Below are positions 35,281 to 43,498 of a stretch of DNA of 64,000 nt, piece by piece. The DNA comes from Anaerolineae bacterium (lineage in GTDB: Bacteria; Chloroflexota; Anaerolineae; Aggregatilineales; Phototrophicaceae). Each line of letters opens with the position of its first letter. The stretch's first letter is position 1. The DNA lies in contig JALHQT010000003.1 in the NCBI GenBank assembly GCA_022841825.1, forward strand, positions 372,001 through 436,000, written 5' to 3'. A program made the translations under genes and the position numbers. The notes under the pieces were generated by a model. The model saw nothing but the letters and a program-made list of their open reading frames with translations. It did not search any database and was not told the DNA's origin.

Positions 35281-35305
35281 CCAGTTCTCGTGATCGGAGA
35301 ACTGG
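35281..35305. terminator. Hairpin between two leftward operons
   Basis: Perfect 9-bp stem (35281-35289 with 35297-35305) and 7-base loop in the 218-base gap between the sugar permease stop and the start of the binding-protein gene. No clear T-run, so termination strength is uncertain. Otherwise the gap must contain the promoter of the wall-recycling run; I could not fix its boxes. Confidence 0.5.
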
Positions 35306-35390
35306 TGCCACGCTATTCATGCGATTACGTTAGCGCGCGAGGAGTCGGATTGCAAATAAACGTTTCAGTGGACGCTTCGTTTTTCGAAGC

Positions 35391-36404
35391 TCACTGCTGA
35401 AGGCGTTTGCTGCGCTGCCGCTTGATAACCTGATCCAGCACGACCGCCAGCACTGTTACCGCGCCGGTGACGAAGGTGCTCCACGTCTGGTCGATACCGA
35501 AGAAGATGATGCCGCTGCTGATGACCGCGATGATCAGCACGCCGATGACCGCGCCGATGACCGTACCCCAGCCGCCAGAGAGCGGAGTGCCGCCGATGAT
35601 GGCTGCGGCGATGACTGTCAGCGCGAAGTCCTGCCCGGAGGTCGGGTCGATGGCACCGCGAAATCCGACGAACAGCGCGCCGGAAAGCCCGCAAACCGCG
35701 CCGATCAGGATGATCGTTTGCAGCCGAACCCACGGGACGGGGATGCCTGCGAGCCGGGCGGCTTCCGGATTGCTGCCGATTGCCTGGACGCGATAACCAT
35801 AGCGGGTGCGGTGCAGGACGAGGTGCAGCGCGATTGCCATGATCAGGAAGACGACCGCGACCATCGGGATCGCCCCAAAGAGGCGGGTCGTCGCAAAGGT
35901 GAAGAAACTGCTCGTCATGACTTCATCGGGCGGGACGACGGCGCGCGACTGGTTGACCACGAGCGCCAGCCCGCGAAACATCGAAAAGGTGCCGAGGGTG
36001 ACGATGATGTTGGGCAGATTTAAGCCGACCGCCAACGTGCCGTTGAACAAACCGAGCAGCGCGCCGAAGACGACACCGCCGCCCGCCGCCAACCAGGGGT
36101 CAATGCCATTGACCATCAGCGTCGCCGTGATGACCGCCGAGAAGTTGAACATCCAGCCGACCGAAAGGTCGATCTCGCGGATCGCCAGCAGGAACACCAT
36201 CGCCAGGGCGATCATGCCGTAGAACGCCGTGTTGCCGAACAGCCGCAGCAGGTTGAGCGGGTTGAGGAATTCCGGGCGCGCGATGCCGATCACGATCACC
36301 ATCGCCAGCAGCGCGCCGATGACGCCGATCTCGTCGGGGAGTTGGAACCTGCGGCGCGCGGTGGAGGGAGAGGGTGATGCAGTTGCGGAGGGAGAATCTG
36401 ACAT
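35391..36404 (-). CDS. Ribose-type sugar ABC transporter permease
   Basis: Protein of 337 aa with RbsC-family motifs FYGMIALAMVFLLAIREIDLSVGWMFNFSAVI, GSNPEAARLAGI and AAAIIGGTPLSGGWGTVIGAVIGVLII. It is the last gene of the leftward importer unit whose binding protein starts at 40613. A 235-base gap with palindromic repeats separates it from the SDR gene, so read-through across repeats is assumed. Works with the ATPase at 37921-39423. Confidence 0.86.
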   Translation of the reverse strand: MSDSPSATASPSPSTARRRFQLPDEIGVIGALLAMVIVIGIARPEFLNPLNLLRLFGNTAFYGMIALAMVFLLAIREIDLSVGWMFNFSAVITATLMVNGIDPWLAAGGGVVFGALLGLFNGTLAVGLNLPNIIVTLGTFSMFRGLALVVNQSRAVVPPDEVMTSSFFTFATTRLFGAIPMVAVVFLIMAIALHLVLHRTRYGYRVQAIGSNPEAARLAGIPVPWVRLQTIILIGAVCGLSGALFVGFRGAIDPTSGQDFALTVIAAAIIGGTPLSGGWGTVIGAVIGVLIIAVISSGIIFFGIDQTWSTFVTGAVTVLAVVLDQVIKRQRSKRLQQ

Positions 36405-36454
36405 GGTTGCGCCTCATCACACGACGATTAATTCCAATCACTTGCCCGCCGCCA

Positions 36455-36566
36455 GATGCTCAAGCATCCGGCAATCCATGCGCCCGGTTTACCGGGCGTG
36501 GCAATTTACACGAACTGCTGACCGCCTCGTTTACGAGGCGCGTTTTGCCAGATGCTTGAGCATCTG
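36455..36566. repeat. Palindrome array between permease and SDR genes
   Basis: Contains GATGCTCAAGCATCCGGCAA (36455-36474, also at 12032-12051), CGCCCGGTTTACCGGGCG, CGCCTCGTTTACGAGGCG, and an almost identical GATGCTTGAGCATC hairpin at 36547-36566 in the opposite sense. Its outer ends therefore form an inverted pair around two inner hairpins. No coding sequence. Confidence 0.75.
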
Positions 36567-36639
36567 ACACAGGTAGCAGGCGATCCAGATAGAAACGGCT
36601 GTTTTGTCGTCCGAGATCGCTTGCCCATCGACATCATTC

Positions 36640-37473
36640 TCACTTGCGCCAGGGCTGTGTGCTGGTCGGTTCGCCCCAACTGGGGATTGGCGCTTGCAGC
36701 CCGTTCTCGATCCACAGGAACTGCCCTGTGACACCCGCCGCCGCGTCGCTCACCAGCCCGGCGACCAGGTCGGCGGCTTTTTCCGGGTCATCGCCGCCGG
36801 TCTTTTCGACCCACGCGACCCAATCGTGATAGCCTGCCGCCTCCGCGCCCATATGCGCGACCTTCTCGCGGATGTCCGCCCACATCTCGGTCTTCACATC
36901 GCCGGGATGGATGACGTTGGCGGTCACGCCTGTGCCTTCGATCTCGGCGGCGAGATGGCGCGTCATCTGGTTGAGCGCGACCTTGCTTGTGCCATAAGCG
37001 CTGTTGGTGGGTCCAGGTTGGTGGAGCGCGGCTGCCGAGGTCACGTTGATGATGCGCCCCCATCCGCCCGCGATCATCCCACCGACGAACGCCTGGCAGA
37101 GCAGGAAAGGCGTGAGGGCGTTGATGGCGATGGTCTCCAGCCACTCGGATGGATCGACATCCTTGATCAGGCTGATCGGTCCGAAGATGCCCGCCCCGTT
37201 GACCAGGATCGAAGGCACGCCGAGCGTGCTCTCGATCTGCGCTTTGAGCGTGCCAATGGCTGCCGGGCTGCTGAGGCTCAAATCGGCGGGGAAGACTGCC
37301 GCTTTGCCGCCTTTCCCCGCGATCTCCGCCGCCGTCTCCTCCAGCCCGGCGGTGCCGCGCGCCACCAGCGCGACAACCGCGCCCTCGACCGCGAGGCGCA
37401 CGGCAATGCGCCGCCCGACGCCACGGCTCGCCCCCGTGACGACCGCGATTTTGCCCGCCAGCGCGCCGCTCAT
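36640..37473 (-). CDS. Short-chain dehydrogenase/reductase
   Basis: Protein of 277 aa of the classical SDR type: cofactor motif VVTGASRGVGRRIAVRLA, NGAG, catalytic Ser in INVTSAAALHQPG and catalytic YxxxK in YGTSKVALNQM. It is probably an NAD(P)-linked sugar dehydrogenase, because its start overlaps the L-rhamnose mutarotase stop (ATGA) within a sugar-importer unit. Substrate not determinable; a fatty-acid-type reductase is less likely in this context. Confidence 0.85.
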   Translation of the reverse strand: MSGALAGKIAVVTGASRGVGRRIAVRLAVEGAVVALVARGTAGLEETAAEIAGKGGKAAVFPADLSLSSPAAIGTLKAQIESTLGVPSILVNGAGIFGPISLIKDVDPSEWLETIAINALTPFLLCQAFVGGMIAGGWGRIINVTSAAALHQPGPTNSAYGTSKVALNQMTRHLAAEIEGTGVTANVIHPGDVKTEMWADIREKVAHMGAEAAGYHDWVAWVEKTGGDDPEKAADLVAGLVSDAAAGVTGQFLWIENGLQAPIPSWGEPTSTQPWRK

Positions 37474-37799
37474 GATGACTGACCCGCCTTGGTTTCCAGG
37501 TGGAAGATCTCGCGCACGGCGGTCGAATCGACCTTGCCCTCAGCGTTGAAGTGCATGAGGGGGTTCATGATCTCCGCCCAGCGGTCATGGACTTCGGAAT
37601 TCCACAGCTTCGTCCACGCTTCCTCGTCGTGGATCTCGGAATAGAGGACCAGCATCGGATCATTCTCGAAGATGGTGATCTGCGCGATGCCGCTCTTTTC
37701 GATTTCGGCGACGAGTTCCGCCCAGATGTGGTCATGGTGGCGTTTGTAATCCGCCAGCCCGCCCTCTTTCAATCGCATCACAAAAGCCACTCGTTTCAT
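37470..37799 (-). CDS. rhaM: L-rhamnose mutarotase
   Basis: Protein of 109 aa, the usual size. It matches the family: MKRVAFVMRLKEGGLADYKR, HHDHIWAELVAEIEKSGIAQITIF, then a Trp-rich half with EAWTKLWNSEVHDRWAEIM. It interconverts the anomers of L-rhamnose or a related deoxysugar. Its place between the sugar ATPase and the SDR points to import and oxidation of L-rhamnose or L-fucose, but homologues act on other sugars. Confidence 0.85.
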   Translation of the reverse strand: MKRVAFVMRLKEGGLADYKRHHDHIWAELVAEIEKSGIAQITIFENDPMLVLYSEIHDEEAWTKLWNSEVHDRWAEIMNPLMHFNAEGKVDSTAVREIFHLETKAGQSS

Positions 37800-37841
37800 C
37801 GATGAACTCTCCTAATGTGTTGTTGACCAACGTATTTTCCA

Positions 37842-37915
37842 GACGGACAGCATGAATGCCGTCCCTACAGGATCGCGGATGTAGGGATGCCATTGATGGC
37901 GTCCGCGTACAATGG
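37842..37915. repeat. Dispersed intergenic repeat (GTCCCTACA type), copy 1
   Basis: Self-complementary segment in the gap between the ATPase and mutarotase genes. Its 37852-37869 part (ATGAATGCCGTCCCTACA) recurs inverted at 40798-40815 with one mismatch. Confidence 0.65.
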
Positions 37916-37920
37916 CTGCT

Positions 37921-39423
37921 TCACGTCATCTCGCCCGTATTGATCATATGCAGCAGATTGTGCTCCGTGATCGCCTCTCTTGCCAGTTCGCCCGCCAGCC
38001 TGCCGCGATACAGCACCAGGATGCGGTCGCACAGCCCGATCAGCTCCGGCAGTTCGGTCGAACTGAAGAGCACGACACGCCCCTCCGCCGAAAGCTGGCG
38101 GATGAGGAGGTAGATCTCGCGCTTCGCACCGACGTCTACGCCGCGTGTCGGGTCGTCAAGCAGCACGACATCCGGCGCGACCTCCAGCCATTTGCCGATG
38201 ACAACTTTCTGCTGGTTGCCGCCGGAAAGCTGGTTCGCCAGATGGTAGGGCGAACGGGTCTTGATGTGCAGGTTGTGAATCTGGCGCTCGGCGCTTGCCA
38301 GCAACTGGTCACGTCGCAGCCAGACCTGCCGCGTACGGAGCGCGCCAACGGCGACCTGGGCGATGTTATCGACCAACGACTTTTCCAGCATCAGCCCATT
38401 GCGGCGGCGGTCGGCGGGGACGAGGCAGACACCGCGCCGCGCTGCCTGCGTTGGGTTGTGGGGGATGCCGCCGCCATCGGGATAGATGAACTCGCCTTGC
38501 TTCGCCCTGCTCATGCCGAAGAGGATACCGAGCAGATCCGAAACGCCCGATCCTTCCAAGCCTGCCAGCCCGACGATTTCGCCCGTCCGCGCCTCGAAGC
38601 TGATGTCCTGAAGCGCGGCGCTGCTCAAGCCCCGCACGACCAACCGCTTCTCCGGGTGTCCTGCTGCCTGGGGCAGCGGCGGCGGGAATAATGATTCCTG
38701 CCGTCCGCCGATCATGCCTTCGATCACCTCACGGATGCTCGTCTCGCTGATGCCCCGCGTGAAGACCTCACGCCCGTTGCGGCAGACGGTCACCTGGTCG
38801 GCGATGCTGAAGACCTCTTCGAGGCGGTGCGAGACATACAGCATCGTGATGCCGCGTTCGCGCAGCCCACGCAAAACGGCGAAGAGCCGGGCGGTTTCCC
38901 GCTCGTTCAGCGCGGAATTGGGTTCGTCCAGGATGAGCAGGCGAGGGGCTTCCAGCAGGACGCGGCAGAGTTCGACCAACTGGCGCTCGCCGATGGTCAG
39001 CAGACTGACGGGCGCGTCCACATCGACATGCAGCCCCAACTGCTCCAGGATCGGCGCGCTTTTTTCGCGCATGAGCTGCCGCGAGACGAAGCCGTAGCGG
39101 GTGGGTTCGCGGTTGACGAACAGGTTCGCCAGGACGGAGCGTTCGGGGAACAGGCTGAGTTCCTGGTAGACGATGCCGATGCCGTGCTGCCGTGCCGCAT
39201 TGGGGGAGTCGAAGGTGACTTTCTGCCCGTCGAAGTGGATCGTTCCGCTGTCCTGACGAACGACCCCGGCGAGGATTTTCATGAGGGTGGATTTGCCTGC
39301 GCCATTTTCGCCCGCGACCGCATGGATGGTGCCGCGTTCGACATCGAGCGACATGCCGTCGAGGGCGACCACACCACCGTAGTGTTTGACGAGCGATTGG
39401 ACGGAGACCAGGGATGTAGTCAT
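37921..39423 (-). CDS. Sugar ABC transporter ATP-binding protein, two nucleotide-binding domains
   Basis: Tandem ATPase of 500 aa from MTTSLVSV. The first domain has Walker A AVAGENGAGKSTLMKILAGV and Walker B LLILDEPNSALNE. The second domain has GLAGLEGSGVSDLLGIL in place of a regular Walker A, signature LSGGNQQKVVIGKWL and VVLLDDPTRGVDVGAKREIYLL. This is the RbsA-type layout. The second domain's missing lysine in the P-loop (GSGVSD) fits the known catalytic asymmetry of these proteins. Confidence 0.87.
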   Translation of the reverse strand: MTTSLVSVQSLVKHYGGVVALDGMSLDVERGTIHAVAGENGAGKSTLMKILAGVVRQDSGTIHFDGQKVTFDSPNAARQHGIGIVYQELSLFPERSVLANLFVNREPTRYGFVSRQLMREKSAPILEQLGLHVDVDAPVSLLTIGERQLVELCRVLLEAPRLLILDEPNSALNERETARLFAVLRGLRERGITMLYVSHRLEEVFSIADQVTVCRNGREVFTRGISETSIREVIEGMIGGRQESLFPPPLPQAAGHPEKRLVVRGLSSAALQDISFEARTGEIVGLAGLEGSGVSDLLGILFGMSRAKQGEFIYPDGGGIPHNPTQAARRGVCLVPADRRRNGLMLEKSLVDNIAQVAVGALRTRQVWLRRDQLLASAERQIHNLHIKTRSPYHLANQLSGGNQQKVVIGKWLEVAPDVVLLDDPTRGVDVGAKREIYLLIRQLSAEGRVVLFSSTELPELIGLCDRILVLYRGRLAGELAREAITEHNLLHMINTGEMT

Positions 39424-39442
39424 CTGTGTGTCACTTTGTCGG

Positions 39443-39507
39443 GTGCGCGGTGCGTAGTGCGTGGTGCGAAAGAACATCACTGTTTGTTCGCACTACGCAC
39501 CGCGCAC
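39443..39507. repeat. Long perfect inverted repeat between binding-protein and ATPase genes
   Basis: Nineteen-bp perfect stem (39443-39461 with 39489-39507) and a 27-base loop, built of GTGCGTAGTGCG-type units. It lies in the 104-base gap after the binding-protein stop, where it could reduce expression of the downstream genes relative to the binding protein. Confidence 0.75.
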
Positions 39508-39527
39508 TTCGCACTCCGGACGAGGCG

Positions 39528-40613
39528 TTACGCGCCTTCGTTCTCGATGGGTTCCAGGCTGCACGACCACACCGGGGCGCTGCCATTCACGCAGTTCGCC
39601 CAGGGCTGGTAGAACGCACGATTCGCCTCGACATCCGCCGAGAGGTTCAGCAGTTCGTCAAAGCCGATCAGCGGCAGTCCGTTGCCCATATCGACGCTGT
39701 CGGCGGTCACGATCTGCGTGCCGGAGTCGATGAAGCCGGGTTCGAGCGGGATGCCATTACGCAGCGAGTCGACCAGCATCAGCACGGGCATGTAACCCTG
39801 GACGAACGCGCTCTGCCCAATCGAGATGGTGGCGAACCCATCCTGGATTTCACGCAGGTTGTCTTCGGTCAGGTCATAGCCACCGGCGATGAAGCTGGTG
39901 CCGCTGTTGCGGTTGAGCTGTCCGAGGCTGGCGATGTCCGGGGCGCACAAGCCGACCATCGCGGCGGCATCCGGATTGGCAGCGAGCTGCTGTTCCCATT
40001 GTGAGTAGTTTTCGACGGCATCGACCTTGACATCAAACGGACCCAGCACTTCCAGACCCGGCGCTGCCGCCAGCGCTTCCTGCACACCGCGCGCGCGGTT
40101 TTCCAGCACGGGGAAGCCGGGGAAGCAGTTGCCGAGGATGACCTTGCCGCTGGCACCTGCGCCGCCGAGGCGTTCGAGCACCATCGAGCCGAGGATGCGC
40201 CCGCTCTCGGTCGAGCGTTCGCCGACGTAGGGGGCATTGACGGCGGTACTGAGCAGGTTGAACTGCACGACCGGGATGCCGCTTTCGATGATCTCGTTCA
40301 AGCCGTTCGCCATCGATTCGCCGGGGACGGATGCCGCGATGCCGTCCGCGCCCGCGGCGACAAAGTTCTGCACGGCGACCAACTGTGCATCCGCGTCTCC
40401 ACCCGCCGGACCGCCGACGACCAGCTCGACGCCGAGGTCGTCCGCTGCCGCGGTCGCGCCGTCGATGATTTGCTGAATGAACGGATTACCGACGACATGG
40501 ACGACGAAACCGATGGTGATCGGCTCATCCTGGGCAAATGATGCCGGGACGAGTGCGCCCAGCAGCAATACGGTCAGGACGGCGATGAATGCAATGGTTC
40601 TCTTGAGTGACAT
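39528..40613 (-). CDS. Sugar ABC transporter substrate-binding protein (periplasmic-binding type 1)
   Basis: Secreted protein of 361 aa. Signal peptide MSLKRTIAFIAVLTVLLLGALVPASFAQ, then ITIGFVVHVVGNPFIQQIIDGATAAADDLGVELVVGG and AQLVAVQNFVAAGADGIAASVPGES, typical of ribose-type binding proteins. The start at 40613 has GGAGG six bases upstream. It is first in the importer unit with the ATPase, mutarotase, SDR and permease. Confidence 0.87.
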   Translation of the reverse strand: MSLKRTIAFIAVLTVLLLGALVPASFAQDEPITIGFVVHVVGNPFIQQIIDGATAAADDLGVELVVGGPAGGDADAQLVAVQNFVAAGADGIAASVPGESMANGLNEIIESGIPVVQFNLLSTAVNAPYVGERSTESGRILGSMVLERLGGAGASGKVILGNCFPGFPVLENRARGVQEALAAAPGLEVLGPFDVKVDAVENYSQWEQQLAANPDAAAMVGLCAPDIASLGQLNRNSGTSFIAGGYDLTEDNLREIQDGFATISIGQSAFVQGYMPVLMLVDSLRNGIPLEPGFIDSGTQIVTADSVDMGNGLPLIGFDELLNLSADVEANRAFYQPWANCVNGSAPVWSCSLEPIENEGA

Positions 40614-40644
40614 TTGCAACCTCCAGCACTAGTTCAAGGTAAAT

Positions 40645-40675
40645 TTGCTCTGCATTTTGGGGCATTATATAATGC
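40645..40675. promoter_or_regulatory. Promoter with palindromic -10 in divergent gap
   Basis: On the plus strand TTGCTC (40645-40650), 17 bases, then TATAAT (40668-40673). The -10 lies inside a perfect 14-bp palindrome GCATTATATAATGC (40662-40675), so the same TATAAT can be read leftward. It could drive the cupin/Gfo/enolase unit, and a dimeric repressor could bind the palindrome. Confidence 0.5.
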
Positions 40676-40797
40676 GCGACATTGTATATAGTACGCACGC
40701 CGGAACACGAATGTCAAGGAAATTGTATTTGTTTGTGGAGAGCAGAATTGTCGATGAATCCAGCGGACGGCAAGAATGGCGTCCCGACACGGCATGT

Positions 40798-40826
40798 TGT
40801 AGGGACAGCATTCATACCGTCGGTCT
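40798..40826. repeat. Dispersed intergenic repeat (GTCCCTACA type), copy 2
   Basis: Inverted relative to 37852-37869, with 17 of 18 bases shared over the core. Lies just ahead of the cupin gene. Confidence 0.6.
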
Positions 40827-40846
40827 TAATCGAAATGGATGGCTGT

Positions 40847-41194
40847 ATGCCTGATCTTCGTCGCCTGGACACCACCACCCTCGAATACAGTGAGGACACG
40901 CGCTTTCCCGGCATCGCGATCAAGCTGCTGGAGACGCGGGCGACGCACCCGACCAGCAGCGTGATCATCGCGCGGGTCGCCGTCGGCGGCGAGATTGCGG
41001 AGCACGTCCACCCCGCCGAGACGGAGACCGCCTATGTGTTGAGCGGCGACGGCGTGCTGCATACGGCGGAGGGCGATTATCACTTTGCGCCGGGCGTGCT
41101 GGTGACGATCCCGCCGGGCGTGGTGCATCGGCTCGTCAACACGGGCGATGTTCCGCTGGAGGTGTTCGCGTTTCATACGCCGCCGACACGTTAA
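40847..41194 (+). CDS. Small cupin-domain protein
   Basis: Protein of 115 aa. One cupin barrel with both motifs: GGEIAEHVHPAETETAYVLSGDGVLHTAEGDYHFAPG (metal His/His/Glu) and IPPGVVHRLVNTGDVPLEVFAFH. The likely start is ATG 40847; ATG 40835 is also possible. It could be a sugar isomerase-like enzyme or a sensor of a sugar acid; the fold alone does not say. First gene of a rightward unit with the oxidoreductase and enolase-superfamily genes. Confidence 0.8.
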   Translation: MPDLRRLDTTTLEYSEDTRFPGIAIKLLETRATHPTSSVIIARVAVGGEIAEHVHPAETETAYVLSGDGVLHTAEGDYHFAPGVLVTIPPGVVHRLVNTGDVPLEVFAFHTPPTR

Positions 41195-41232
41195 TCGTGT
41201 TCGCCCGCAGACGGTCATTGGGAAGATTATTC

Positions 41233-42312
41233 ATGTCGACGCAGAAAGCCAAAATAGGAATCGTCGGGACCGGTTGGTGGACAACCACCGCCCACATCCC
41301 TGGCATGCTCAGAAATGCCGACGCGGCGTTGGTCGCGTTGGCAGATCGCCGCCCTGACGCGCTGGCGAAGGCAGCGGAAGCCTATGGGCTGGCGGTGGGG
41401 CAGTACACCGACTACCGCGAAATGCTCGCGCATGAGCAGTTGGATGGTGTGATCGTGGCGACGAACCACAGCACGCATTACGAGGTGGCGCGCGACTGCC
41501 TGGACGCCGGGCTGCACGTTATGCTGGAAAAGCCGATGGTGCTCTACGCAGGGCACGCCCGTGACCTGCGCGACCGGGCAGCGGCGAAAGGTGTCGAGCT
41601 GATCATCGGCTACCCCTGGCATTACACCGCCAACACCCGACGCGCCCGCGACATCATCCAATCAGGCGAGCTGGGCGCGATTGAATATGTGTCGTCGCTT
41701 TTTACGTCGATGGTGATCGAATACTATCGCGGCGACCAGGAGAAATATCGCCAGGTCTTCAACTTTCCGGTCACGGGTCCCGGCAGCGCGTATGCCGACC
41801 CCGCGCTTTCCGGCGGCGGGCAGGGACACTTGCAGATCACGCATTCCGCCGGGACGCTCTTTTTCGTCACGGGATTGCAGGCGGAGCGTGTGTCTGCATT
41901 CATGAACCCGCTCGATCTGGCGGTCGATGTGGCGGACGCGATCTCGATGCGCTTCCGCGCGCAGGGGGGCAGCCTCGCCGTCGGCGTCGTCGGCAGCACG
42001 GGCAACCTGGGCATCGGCGATAGCGGCATCTGCGAGCTGCAAGTTTGCTGTGCGCGCGGGCGGCTGACGCTCGAACACATTAGCGGGGCGCTCTCCGTGC
42101 GCCATCATGACGGGCACGAGTCGCGTTACGAGATTCCCGAAAGCGAACGCTACCCGATGTTTGCCACCGGGAACAATCTAGTCGATGTTATTCTGGGCAG
42201 GGGCGCGAACGAATCGCCCGCCGAAGTCGGGGTGCGCACCGTCGAACTGCTCGACGCGGCGTATCGCTCGGCGGCGGCGGATGGGGCATCAGTGAAGATT
42301 GAGGATTTGTAA
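41233..42312 (+). CDS. Gfo/Idh/MocA-family oxidoreductase
   Basis: Protein of 359 aa. Rossmann start KIGIVGTGWWTTTAHIPGML, then YTDYREMLAHEQLDGVIVAT, and the EKP motif in GLHVMLEKPMVLYAGHARDL, followed by the C-terminal substrate domain. It should oxidise or reduce a sugar or cyclitol with NAD(P). The start at 41233 fits the Rossmann fold directly. Its stop and the next start share TAAATG, so it is coupled to the enolase-superfamily gene. Confidence 0.85.
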   Translation: MSTQKAKIGIVGTGWWTTTAHIPGMLRNADAALVALADRRPDALAKAAEAYGLAVGQYTDYREMLAHEQLDGVIVATNHSTHYEVARDCLDAGLHVMLEKPMVLYAGHARDLRDRAAAKGVELIIGYPWHYTANTRRARDIIQSGELGAIEYVSSLFTSMVIEYYRGDQEKYRQVFNFPVTGPGSAYADPALSGGGQGHLQITHSAGTLFFVTGLQAERVSAFMNPLDLAVDVADAISMRFRAQGGSLAVGVVGSTGNLGIGDSGICELQVCCARGRLTLEHISGALSVRHHDGHESRYEIPESERYPMFATGNNLVDVILGRGANESPAEVGVRTVELLDAAYRSAAADGASVKIEDL

Positions 42313-43452
42313 ATGAAAATCACGCAGGTCGAGGTCATCCCGCTGCAACGCAAGCTTAACCAGGCGTTCGAGGGCGGCACATATCGCATCACCAACCGCT
42401 TCACGCTCGTCACGCGCATCCACACCGACGAGGGCTTGATCGGCGAGACGTTCGGCGGCGACGAGGACGGCGCGCAGGACAAGATCGTCCACTGCATCCG
42501 CGACTACTTCGCGCCGCTGCTGGTGGGCGAAGACCCGCAGAATGTCGAGCGGCTGTGGGGCAAGATGTGGGGGCGGCGCGTTGACCTGGGCAACCGCAGC
42601 CTGCATGTGCTGGATATGTACAACCACGCCATGTACATGCAGGCAATCGCGGCGGTTGATAACGCGCTCTGGGATCTGCTCGGCAAGATGCACAACACAC
42701 CGGTCTATAAGCTGCTCGGCGGCTACCGCGACCGCGTGCCGATCATCGCCATCGGCGGCTACTATCAGGCGCAAAAGGGGCAGGATCAGCTCAACGACGA
42801 GATGATGTACTACAAGTCGTTGGGGATGGCGGGCGTCAAGTTCAAGGTCGGGCGCGTGAGCGTGCGCGAAGACATCGAGCGGGTGACGCGCGTGCGCGAG
42901 GTGGTCGGCGACGACTTCATCATCGTCTGCGACGCCAATCAGGCGTGGCACCCGCGCGAGGCGATTGACTTCTGCCGCCGCGCGGAAGGGCTAAACCTGG
43001 GTTGGATCGAGGAGCCTGTCCGCTGGCATGACCAGTTCGAGGGGATGCGCATGGTGCGCGAGGCGACCAGCATCCCGGTCAACGCCGGGCAGGGCGAGAT
43101 CACGGCGTTTGGCTGCCGCGATCTGGTGATCAATCGTTGCGTCGATATTCTGAATGTCGATGTGACGCTGGCGGGCGGCGTGACCGAATGGCGGCGCATC
43201 GCGGCGATGGCGGGCATGTTCCATGTGCAGATGGCGCATCACGAGGAGCCACAGATCGCGCTGCATCTGCTGGCGAGCGTGCCGAACACGCTGTACGTCG
43301 AAATCTTCCCCAATTACGAGCGCGACCCGATGTGGGTCGATCTACCCATCGAACGCCCGCGCGTCGCCGACGGCTACATGTATTTGCCGGACGCGCCAGG
43401 GTTCGGCATCGACCTCAATCATGAGGTGATCGAGCGGTATCGGGTGGAGTGA
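42313..43452 (+). CDS. Enolase-superfamily (mandelate racemase/sugar-acid dehydratase type) enzyme
   Basis: Protein of 379 aa. The capping domain is followed by a barrel with the KxK motif (GVKFKVGR), metal ligands in VCDANQAW, WIEEP and NAGQGE, and a His general base in QMAHHEEP. These place it in the mandelate racemase group, mostly acid-sugar dehydratases. Together with the oxidoreductase ahead of it and the divergent mutarotase/SDR, it is a candidate rhamnonate- or fuconate-type dehydratase; substrate not proven by sequence. Confidence 0.84.
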   Translation: MKITQVEVIPLQRKLNQAFEGGTYRITNRFTLVTRIHTDEGLIGETFGGDEDGAQDKIVHCIRDYFAPLLVGEDPQNVERLWGKMWGRRVDLGNRSLHVLDMYNHAMYMQAIAAVDNALWDLLGKMHNTPVYKLLGGYRDRVPIIAIGGYYQAQKGQDQLNDEMMYYKSLGMAGVKFKVGRVSVREDIERVTRVREVVGDDFIIVCDANQAWHPREAIDFCRRAEGLNLGWIEEPVRWHDQFEGMRMVREATSIPVNAGQGEITAFGCRDLVINRCVDILNVDVTLAGGVTEWRRIAAMAGMFHVQMAHHEEPQIALHLLASVPNTLYVEIFPNYERDPMWVDLPIERPRVADGYMYLPDAPGFGIDLNHEVIERYRVE

Positions 43453-43498
43453 CGAGTAGAACAAGGTGATGAGGCAAAGGGTGAATATTTCATCCTCA

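Noticed and set aside
37921-39423. Altered P-loop (GSGVSD) in the second ATPase domain as a sign of a broken gene
   Set aside because: One degenerate nucleotide site is normal in tandem sugar ATPases; the frame and all other motifs are intact.
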